A program made the translations under genes and the position numbers. Positions 29,158 to 35,839 of a DNA stretch of 64,000 nucleotides are shown in pieces. Within the stretch, counting starts at the first letter, position 1, and each line of letters starts with the position of its first letter. Location of the stretch: contig CAWINI010000003.1 of NCBI GenBank assembly GCA_963837395.1, forward strand, positions 806,001 through 870,000, given 5' to 3'. The stretch comes from CAVZQN01 sp963837395 (GTDB lineage Bacteria > Acidobacteriota > HRBIN11 > JAKEFK01). The notes under the pieces are model-generated. The model searched no databases and had not been told where the DNA came from. It worked only from the letters and a program-made list of their open reading frames with translations.

Positions 29158-29825
29158 GCATCATTTCGGCAATTGTTCGAAAAGATCTGGTGATTGAATA
29201 CCGGAGCCGTCAAACATTTATCACTACTTTATTTTTCGGCTTGCTCGTTTTAGTTGTTGGAAATTTTTCGCTTTCAGTTGCCGGCGAACAACAAGCTGTA
29301 ATTGCGCCTGGTATACTCTGGATCTCATTTCTTTTTTCAGGGCTTCTTTTTCTCAATCACATCCTTGCAACTGAAAAAGAACAAAATTCTCTGGATGGCT
29401 TGCTGATCAGCCCCGCCACTCCTGGCCAGCTGTTTCTTGGAAAAATGATTTCAGCAACAATTTTTCTGGTAACGCTGGAAACTATTCTATTTCCTGTTTT
29501 TCACATTCTGTTCAATTTTCAATTCACATTAAATTCTCTCTGGCTTTATCTTGTAATTTTGCTGACAGCACTCGGTTATTGTTCCCTGGGGGTTCTATTA
29601 GCCACAATGGCTTTAGGTTTAAAGAATCGCGAAATTATTCTTTCGGTGCTCTTGTTTCCAATTCTGATTCCACTTTTAATCATGGCAGTAAAATCATCAA
29701 TTATTTTGTTGAATCAACTTCGCATGGAACAATTTTTCAACTGGCTGAAGCTGCTGATCGCGTTTGATATGATTTACGTAGTTCTTTCCTATTGGTCCTA
29801 CCACTGGATTTTGGAGGATGTCTGA
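29154..29825 (+). CDS. ccmB: Heme exporter permease CcmB
   Basis: The 223-residue inner-membrane permease of the CcmABC complex has six hydrophobic segments (first at about 22-42). The family motifs at the N-terminus (AIVRKDLVIEYRSRQTF) and EKEQNSLDGLLISPATPGQLFLGK are present, as is the PILIPLLIMAVKSS segment. It is coupled to ccmA by ATGA and to ccmC by overlap. Confidence 0.92.
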   Translation: MSIISAIVRKDLVIEYRSRQTFITTLFFGLLVLVVGNFSLSVAGEQQAVIAPGILWISFLFSGLLFLNHILATEKEQNSLDGLLISPATPGQLFLGKMISATIFLVTLETILFPVFHILFNFQFTLNSLWLYLVILLTALGYCSLGVLLATMALGLKNREIILSVLLFPILIPLLIMAVKSSIILLNQLRMEQFFNWLKLLIAFDMIYVVLSYWSYHWILEDV

Positions 29826-29826
29826 C

Positions 29827-30501
29827 GTGCGTACTTTCGATAAAATTTTTCTTTTTTTAGTTTTCATCATGATGCCCATTTCATTGTATGCAGCATTTGG
29901 CTATGCACCGGAAGAGCGTGTGATGGGAGTCGTTCAACGGATTTTTTATTTTCATGTTTCAAGCGCATGGACAAGCCTGCTTTCATTCTTTTTTGTATTT
30001 GTGGGCAGCGCTTTATATCTTTGGAAAAACGATAAACGCTTTGATCATTTCGCTTACGCCGCAGCAGAACTTGGCGTATTTTTTTGCACAATCGTGTTAG
30101 TTACTGGACCGATTTGGGCAAAGCCGGTTTGGAATGTCTGGTGAACCTGGGATCCAAGACTTACAAGCACGTTTGTTCTGTGGCTCATTTTTGTAGCTTA
30201 TTTGATTTTGAGATCCTCTCTTGCGGACCATCCTGCAGTTCGAAAATACGCTTCAGTTTATGGAATCATCGGTTTTATTGATGTGCCAATCGTTTATCTT
30301 TCCATTTACTGGTGGCGCACAATCCATCCCAGAGTTATTTCCCCTGCGAAAGTCGACCTCCATCCTAAAATGTGGTACTCGGTTCTGATTTGTTGGATAA
30401 CCATTCTGATTCTCTATGCGCTTCTCATGAAGCTCAGAATTCGAATGGAACGATTGAAGGAGGAGGTTCAAATTTTGCAGGAAAGGGTACAGGAGGATTA
30501 A
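29827..30501 (+). CDS. ccmC: Heme exporter subunit CcmC (in-frame stop)
   Basis: CcmC loads heme onto CcmE through a WWD-type motif. A GTG at 29827 is preferred as start because GGAGG lies 8-9 bases upstream; an ATG at 29818 overlaps that site. The frame is interrupted by TGA at 30142-30144 exactly inside the conserved tryptophan motif: VWNVW, stop, TWDPRL. The expected sequence is TGGTGGACC, and TGGTGAACC is seen, which amounts to GGA becoming GAA. After the stop the frame continues without change through LWLIFVAYLIL and YWWRTIHP to 30501 (225 codons in all). Other genes here end in TGA, so recoding is unlikely. Confidence 0.85.
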
Positions 30502-30502
30502 T

Positions 30503-30643
30503 ATGAATTACCTTATTGCAGCCTATTCAGCGATCTGGATTCTCCTTTTCTTCTACCTGTTTTCGCTGTTTTCGCGCCTCAAAAATCTCGAAAATACTTT
30601 AGAGGCAGTTAAGCGCCGGCTTGATGAAAAAAACAGGATTTAA
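30503..30643 (+). CDS. ccmD: CcmD-like heme exporter small protein
   Basis: A 46-residue membrane protein starts at ATG 30503 behind an AGGAGG site at the end of ccmC. It has one membrane segment (about residues 3-22, IAAYSAIWILLFFYLFSL) and a charged cytoplasmic helix (RLKNLENTLEAVKRRLDEK). Size, topology and position after ccmC match CcmD, which stabilises the CcmABC-CcmE complex. Confidence 0.8.
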   Translation: MNYLIAAYSAIWILLFFYLFSLFSRLKNLENTLEAVKRRLDEKNRI

Positions 30644-30716
30644 TCCTCGAGAGGGGTACAGGTGTCGTGACTAGGGGACAGGATCTGTCCCCCAAAAAAC
30701 TGCAGCTTGTCGAGGA
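30644..30716. repeat. Nested palindrome with GGGGACAG/CTGTCCCC core
   Basis: A perfect inverted repeat of 8-base arms (30674-30681 and 30685-30692) with a 3-base loop is followed by an A-rich run. Outer arms TCCTCGA (30644-30650) and TCGAGGA (30710-30716) can close a larger stem around it. It starts at the ccmD stop codon and may end the ccm transcript. It also lies just upstream of the sigma-54 promoter, so an activator-binding role is possible. Confidence 0.65.
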
Positions 30717-30721
30717 GAATA

Positions 30722-30737
30722 TGGCACGCAGTTTGCT
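30722..30737 (+). promoter_or_regulatory. Sigma-54 (-24/-12) promoter
   Basis: The sequence TGGCACGCAGTTTGCT matches the sigma-54 consensus TGGCAC-N5-TTGCW, with the invariant GG and GC separated by the required 10 bases. The predicted start is near 30748, about 33 bases before the ATG at 30781. It implies control of the FecR/DUF6600 gene by RpoN and an enhancer-binding activator, neither of which is encoded in this window. Confidence 0.8.
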
Positions 30738-30780
30738 CTGCTTATAGTCGATGATGTACCGGGGTATTTGTGGAGGGTTT

Positions 30781-32847
30781 ATGAAGAGCCGATATATAAC
30801 CATTTTTGGCATATTAATTTCATTAATCTTGTTTACGGGGGTCTTGCCAGCAAGCGCAGCTAGTAATGATCGGTATGTTCGTTTGCGCTACCTTGAGGGG
30901 GACGTAACAATCTATCCTGAAGACGGGCAGCGGCCGAACGATGCGACCATCAACTCACCAGTTTTGGATGGCGACGTAGTTGAAACCGCAAATGGACGCG
31001 CTGAACTTTCGTTCCGTAACGGTGTTCTGGTTCGTTTGGGCGATTACAGCTCAGCAAGATTTGTTTCTACCTATTCACCTATGACCATTGAGCTTCAAAA
31101 AGGAAGCTTGTTTGTGGATTCTCACATGGTCCAATCGTTCCGCGATGAGCTCGAGATTCGTGCGGCTGATGCTCAAGTCTATTTGATCGACGAAGGAAAT
31201 CTTCGAGTCGATCTTGGTGACCAGGGTGGCGTACGCGTTACAACAATCCAGGGTGAAGCAGAAGTTCGTGCAAACGGACAGCGTGTTTTACTGCGAGAGC
31301 AAGAACGAACATATGTTGATGCGGGGACTGCGCCTGATTCTCCGCAAGCCTTCAATGAAGGCTATGACGAATTAGATGATTGGAACGCTTCCAGAATGAA
31401 TTCGATGGCATCCAATGATTCAGATACGTATGGTGATCAGCAACCTTATGTGGATCAAAGTCTTTATTACGACACATACGACCTTCAAGACTATGGTGAT
31501 TGGCGCTACTACGGAACTTATGGAAATGTTTGGGTCCCTCATGTGTCCGTAGGTTGGCGTCCTTATTATGATGGCCGTTGGACTTACTCACCAGGTGGAT
31601 GGTTCTGGGTTTCCTATGAACCATGGGGTTGGGCACCGTATCACTATGGCCGATGGGGTTGGGCGATTGATTTTGGTTGGTACTGGATTCCTGGCTACAC
31701 ATTCGGTCCGTCATGGGTAAGCTGGTATGACTATGGCGATTACATCGGTTGGTGTCCGCTGAATTATTACAACCGGCCGATTTATGGGGGCAATTGGAAT
31801 AACAATTATTACAACAACCCGGTGCAAAAACAGAAAGGTGGCGGCATCGGTGTTGATAACACATGGACTTTCGTTAAGAAGCATGACATCGGTACCGGAA
31901 GTGTAAAAAAGATCAGCGTAGGATCTACCGATGTAAAGAAGATTCACTTTGACGACTCAAAAATCATTCGTAGTCCTGAAAAACAACTAACGAGTTATGT
32001 AATTCCAAAGAACGTTAAGACTCCTGCGTATGTGAATGATGCTCGCATTGCACCGGCGAAATCACCGGATATTAAGAGTCCAATTGGAGTGAATCATCGG
32101 GAAGAATGGCCCGGACGTAAGAGTGTTGATACAGATAAAAAAAAGAGTGTAGATAACAATAAAAATTCGGATACACGTTTACCATCATCGACAAAGCAGT
32201 GGAGTACTCGTCCTTCGACTACACCCAAAACGACGGTTCCAAGTACGCCAAAATCGACAACTCCTCCGCCAAGTAGCAACAAACCGATTACAAAAGATCC
32301 TGGTACTGCCAGCACCAATAAGAATACGAATAACAACAGTAACAGCAAAAGCAGCACTGGCGGATCAAAATATGGTTCGAGCGACAACGACAAGAAAGTC
32401 TCTAAGCCTCCGCCGCCTAACTATCTGAATCGTGATCAACAATTTGAGCGGCTGAGTACACATGAACGTGATACTGGTTGGCAGTATCGTAAAGAGACCT
32501 CAAGTCCTTATCAACGTTACGAGAGTCCAACTAGGAAGAACCCTTATGATTCGGTGCTTCGGAGCCCGTGGTACAGGAATCAAGACAATGATTCCCGTGA
32601 TCGTGATTCCGAAGTGAGTCCGCGTTACTACGAAGGCGCTCGCAAGATGCTAGAACGGCTGGATGAAAGCAAAAATGAAGAACGGCAACCGTCTACAACG
32701 GTTTCTCCGCGATATGAGCCAAGGTCGACCCCGCGGTACGATCAGCCAAAAAGCAGACCGTCGGACTCATCACACTCGGTGAAAAGTTCGAGTCCGAGCC
32801 GTCAATCACCGCCGCCGAGTTCAAAGCCGGTAAAGAAGAAGAATTAA
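30781..32847 (+). CDS. FecR-domain/DUF6600 exported protein
   Basis: The 688-residue protein starts at ATG 30781 behind GGAGG. It has a signal peptide (about 1-27), a FecR-like beta domain (about 30-190; LDGDVVETANGRAELSFRNG), and a Tyr/Trp/Gly-rich region of the DUF6600 type with repeated WxPY/YGRW phrases (about 235-340). A long basic Ser/Pro/Thr/Asn-rich tail, probably disordered and cell-surface or wall-associated, follows. No catalytic site was recognised. The gene has its own sigma-54 promoter and a strong palindrome downstream, so it is probably monocistronic. Such proteins are common in Acidobacteriota; the role is unknown. Confidence 0.75.
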   Translation: MKSRYITIFGILISLILFTGVLPASAASNDRYVRLRYLEGDVTIYPEDGQRPNDATINSPVLDGDVVETANGRAELSFRNGVLVRLGDYSSARFVSTYSPMTIELQKGSLFVDSHMVQSFRDELEIRAADAQVYLIDEGNLRVDLGDQGGVRVTTIQGEAEVRANGQRVLLREQERTYVDAGTAPDSPQAFNEGYDELDDWNASRMNSMASNDSDTYGDQQPYVDQSLYYDTYDLQDYGDWRYYGTYGNVWVPHVSVGWRPYYDGRWTYSPGGWFWVSYEPWGWAPYHYGRWGWAIDFGWYWIPGYTFGPSWVSWYDYGDYIGWCPLNYYNRPIYGGNWNNNYYNNPVQKQKGGGIGVDNTWTFVKKHDIGTGSVKKISVGSTDVKKIHFDDSKIIRSPEKQLTSYVIPKNVKTPAYVNDARIAPAKSPDIKSPIGVNHREEWPGRKSVDTDKKKSVDNNKNSDTRLPSSTKQWSTRPSTTPKTTVPSTPKSTTPPPSSNKPITKDPGTASTNKNTNNNSNSKSSTGGSKYGSSDNDKKVSKPPPPNYLNRDQQFERLSTHERDTGWQYRKETSSPYQRYESPTRKNPYDSVLRSPWYRNQDNDSRDRDSEVSPRYYEGARKMLERLDESKNEERQPSTTVSPRYEPRSTPRYDQPKSRPSDSSHSVKSSSPSRQSPPPSSKPVKKKN

Positions 32848-32851
32848 TTTT

Positions 32852-32909
32852 AGTTCCGAGTTCTGAGCTCTCCAATTACATGAGCGCTCGGTGCTCAGTA
32901 CTCGGAACT
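32852..32909. repeat. Palindrome of the AGTTCCGAGTTCTGAGCTC family
   Basis: Arms of 19 bases (32852-32870 and 32891-32909) pair with two mismatches. The arms contain phrase-like variants of GAGTTCTGAG and GTACTCGG. It begins five bases after the FecR gene stop. Confidence 0.75.
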
Positions 32910-32952
32910 CAGTACTTTGAAATATTAAAAGTTCCCTTGTCTCTCCCCTGAA

Positions 32953-32982
32953 ATGCCTGCAGGTTCCCCCGCCTGCAGGCAT
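32953..32982. terminator. Perfect 11-bp hairpin between convergent genes
   Basis: ATGCCTGCAGG (32953-32963) and CCTGCAGGCAT (32972-32982) form a perfect stem with an 8-base loop in the gap between the FecR gene (plus) and the 109-residue protein (minus). It is pyrimidine-rich downstream, without a long T run, so a bidirectional terminator is plausible but not certain. Confidence 0.55.
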
Positions 32983-33034
32983 CCTCTCTTTCAGATTTCA
33001 AATCTTAGAAAAACCACCAAGACACAGATTGAAT

Positions 33035-33364
33035 TTAAGATTTTGGCGTGGTAGCTGCTTCTTCGTAGCGGGAGAACAGATCGTAGGCATGCTCCAAAGA
33101 CATATGTTCAGCAATCTTGTTATTCAATTCACGAATTTGGCTGCGTGTTTCCTTTGAAAGTTCGCGAATTTGACCTACAGCTTGTTTCACCATATCTCGC
33201 TCAGCGTCACTATTTGCACTGAGATATACTTGCTGCAATTCGGCCAATGCTTGCAATTTCGCATTCTCTTCATGATGCAGCTCACGTAGCCGTCTCTGAA
33301 TTTGCAGAAATTCTTCCAACGGCATCACTTTTGAAATTTCATTCTCAATCTCATGAATGCTCAT
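33035..33364 (-). CDS. Small helical protein, unrecognised
   Basis: A 109-residue, highly charged, almost entirely helical protein with heptad-like spacing (about 15-100; EEFLQIQRRLRELHHEENAK and IRELSKETRSQIRELNNKIA), likely a coiled coil. No membrane segment, signal or known motif was seen. It lies 33 bases after the MscS-like channel gene on the same strand and could be its accessory. The function is unknown. Confidence 0.6.
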   Translation of the reverse strand: MSIHEIENEISKVMPLEEFLQIQRRLRELHHEENAKLQALAELQQVYLSANSDAERDMVKQAVGQIRELSKETRSQIRELNNKIAEHMSLEHAYDLFSRYEEAATTPKS

Positions 33365-33396
33365 AAAAATATTTCAACCACAAAGTCACAAAAGAT

Positions 33397-34908
33397 TTAT
33401 AACCCAAAGTAACTACGAATCCGGCCAAGTATTCTGTTCTTGGCTTGTTCAGGATTCATCGACATCGATTCAGATGCTCCAGCGCTTTCAGCAAGCAATG
33501 ATACCAATTGATCTCTTCTTCGGCTCAACACACTGCTGATTTCATCCAGAATATCAGGCCGCGTTTCCAATACTGATTTAAAACTATCTTTTTTCAATCT
33601 GAAAACGCGAACATCAAGAGTCGCTTGAACGCTAGCAGTTCTCCTTTCTCCTGTTAATAATGCAATTTCGCCAAAAAAATCGCCAACAGAAAGTGTTGCT
33701 AGAGATTTTCTATTTCCACCTTGCGAACTCACGAATACTTCCACTTCACCTTGATCGATAATAAAAAATGAATCACCGGCCTCGCCTTCGCGAATAATTA
33801 ATTCCCCGGTGGCATAACGCACTTCTTCAAGATGCTCTGCAATTAGCAACCTCTCATCTTCATCCAAAGATGAAAATAAATAAATTTTCCTCAACGATTC
33901 GCTGAGACGTTTCAGCATTTCTTTCTGGGTATCTAATTTTTCCTTACGATCGTGAATGTAGAGCTCGCGGATTGGGAATGGTATTTCTACTGCATTTCTA
34001 CGGAAGTGATACCAGATTCCTTTTCTAACTGAAGCTAACATCGATTCCAGCAAACCAGGATCTTTGTAATAGAACTTCAGATCGTAATCGATTGAAAAAT
34101 CCTTAAATTCACTCACACGAACTTCAGGCGGAGGTTCCATAGTAACGTTCGGTGTTTGACTAAGCACTTCCTTGACTACGCGATCTACGCGATTCGGTGG
34201 TGTGGAATAACTGACACCCACATGCATTCTTGCAGCGTGAGCTGTCACTGGGTAACTAAGATTTACAAGCGTTTCTTTTGCGATAATTCCATTTGGAATC
34301 ACGATCGAATCATTATTAACTGTCCGCAATTTTGTTGCACGCCATGTTACTTCTTCAACTTTTCCCATGCGTTCGCCGACTTTTATCCAATGTCCTACCT
34401 GATATGCGGGATCCATTTGCAACGCAAGTCCTGCAAACAAATTCCCTAAAGTTTCTTGAAGGGCTAAACCGATCACCACAGTAATGATTGCGGATGTTGC
34501 AAGTACCGTTGTTACCTGAATATTCAACGTGTATTGAATGATGGCCACCACGGCGACACCGTACAATAAAGCTTTGGTAAGCTCTTCAACCAATATTGGA
34601 ATGCGATAACGCTTTGTTCGTTCCAGAAATCCAAACAGCAACATCACTGAAATTCGGATCAAAAGAACAGCGATAGCAAGATAAAGCACCGCCATGAAAT
34701 AGTGCTCAACCATTTTGGGGAACTGTACGCCTGTAACGAACAAAACATCTAAAGTTGTTAGCAGCAGAAAGACAATGATCAGTGGGAATTTAATTTTTTG
34801 GCGAATTACTTTGTGCTGTCGGGTCAACCGGATCACGCCCAAAAATACAGCCAGCATCAAAATGAAAAAAAGAATTCCTTGCTCCAGTGGCGTCAGTGAT
34901 GTGAGCAC
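33397..34908 (-). CDS. MscS-family mechanosensitive channel with C-terminal cyclic-nucleotide-binding domain
   Basis: This inner-membrane channel has 503 residues from a GTG at 34908 that shares one base with the thiE stop (TAGTG); the longer in-frame ATG at 35061 lies inside thiE and adds unrelated residues. It has several N-terminal membrane segments and the MscS pore helix and beta domain (VIGLALQETLGNLFAGLAL, then GHWIKVGERMGKVEEV). The C-terminal cNMP-binding fold contains the phosphate-binding region VGDFFGEIALLTGERRTASV. The combination suggests ion flow gated or tuned by a cyclic nucleotide. The typical Arg in RTASV is present. Confidence 0.85.
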   Translation of the reverse strand: MLTSLTPLEQGILFFILMLAVFLGVIRLTRQHKVIRQKIKFPLIIVFLLLTTLDVLFVTGVQFPKMVEHYFMAVLYLAIAVLLIRISVMLLFGFLERTKRYRIPILVEELTKALLYGVAVVAIIQYTLNIQVTTVLATSAIITVVIGLALQETLGNLFAGLALQMDPAYQVGHWIKVGERMGKVEEVTWRATKLRTVNNDSIVIPNGIIAKETLVNLSYPVTAHAARMHVGVSYSTPPNRVDRVVKEVLSQTPNVTMEPPPEVRVSEFKDFSIDYDLKFYYKDPGLLESMLASVRKGIWYHFRRNAVEIPFPIRELYIHDRKEKLDTQKEMLKRLSESLRKIYLFSSLDEDERLLIAEHLEEVRYATGELIIREGEAGDSFFIIDQGEVEVFVSSQGGNRKSLATLSVGDFFGEIALLTGERRTASVQATLDVRVFRLKKDSFKSVLETRPDILDEISSVLSRRRDQLVSLLAESAGASESMSMNPEQAKNRILGRIRSYFGL

Positions 34909-35507
34909 TATAACACCATCCCTTCTGCCGTAAATTGACCATTGCGCAGAAAGAGCGAAATTCCCGCAACACAATGACAACCAGCTTGTGCTACTACTGG
35001 TAGATTGGCTGCAGTTATTCCACCCAGCGCAAAAACGGGAATTTGAACTAACGATGACCATTCCTTTAATTTCACAATTCCGAGCGCCGATAAGCTTTCA
35101 TTTTTTGAAATCGGAGGAAAAATCGGGCTGACGAAAACATAATCCGCGCCGTTGGACTCTGCTTCCAGAATTTCTTCGCGAGAATGCGCAGAATAGCCAA
35201 TCAACAATCGCGGGAAATTCTTACGTACTTCTTTCACAGAAATATTTCCGGCTTGCAAATGAACTCCATCTGCCAGGCAGGCAACAGCTACATCTAAATG
35301 GCCATTCACAATAAATTTTGTCTGTTCCAACTCGGGCCGGATATGATTCGCAATCTCCAATAATTCCCGTTTTGCTATTTTCTTTTCACGCAACTGAAAG
35401 TATCTAACACCATTTAATTCAGCCTGCTGCGCTATTTCATGAATCGGTTGCCTGTACTGATGATGATCAGTAATCAAATAGTACTGGATGGCTCTATGAA
35501 TGTTCAT
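34908..35507 (-). CDS. thiE: Thiamine-phosphate synthase
   Basis: ThiE couples the thiazole and pyrimidine phosphates to give thiamine phosphate. The 199-residue TIM barrel shows the family landmarks YLITDHHQY, FQLREKKIAKRELLEIA, FIVNGHLDVAVACLADGVHL, LIGYSAHSREEILEAE, YVFVSPIFP and VFALGGITAANLPVVAQAG. The usual Lys in the K/R-x-K-D region is present. It is coupled to the gene upstream by ATGA and to the channel gene by TAGTG. No TPP riboswitch was seen upstream. Confidence 0.9.
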   Translation of the reverse strand: MNIHRAIQYYLITDHHQYRQPIHEIAQQAELNGVRYFQLREKKIAKRELLEIANHIRPELEQTKFIVNGHLDVAVACLADGVHLQAGNISVKEVRKNFPRLLIGYSAHSREEILEAESNGADYVFVSPIFPPISKNESLSALGIVKLKEWSSLVQIPVFALGGITAANLPVVAQAGCHCVAGISLFLRNGQFTAEGMVL

Positions 35508-35758
35508 TCTTGAACTAACTGTTTGGCTCTTTCATTTTCAAAAATTTCCAGAACACCTAACAAAATATTCAAAACGCCAAGTCCTGAAACTGCGCCTCTA
35601 AAATAACCGTTTAGAAAAATCCACTTTAAATCAGGAACGAAAAAATAAAAATAATTTTGTTCCCAGATTTGAGGTAGCCACCATGGCGCTACAAGCAGAA
35701 AGATTCCGACTTCAAAACAATAAAAAATATAGAAGTAGAAAGATACTTTCTTGAACAT
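35504..35758 (-). CDS. Small membrane protein, unrecognised
   Basis: The 84-residue protein has two or three hydrophobic segments rich in aromatic residues (about 5-25, 35-50 and 55-72). No known motif was found. It overlaps the thiE start by 4 bases and so belongs to the same transcript. No function can be assigned. Confidence 0.6.
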   Translation of the reverse strand: MFKKVSFYFYIFYCFEVGIFLLVAPWWLPQIWEQNYFYFFVPDLKWIFLNGYFRGAVSGLGVLNILLGVLEIFENERAKQLVQE

Positions 35759-35839
35759 CAGCGATTGAACGACTCGTATGAGATGAATCGACGATAAGAC
35801 TTTCCCCTCCTTAGGGGAAAAACAGCGGCAAGATTTGGA

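Noticed and set aside
30142..30144. TGA recoded as Trp or selenocysteine in ccmC
   Set aside because: Many genes here end in TGA, no selenocysteine hairpin was evident, and the change fits the run-length error pattern seen in six other genes.
34908..35061. Upstream ATG start for the MscS-like channel
   Set aside because: It lies inside thiE and adds about 50 residues not resembling the family; the GTG sharing a base with the thiE stop fits better.
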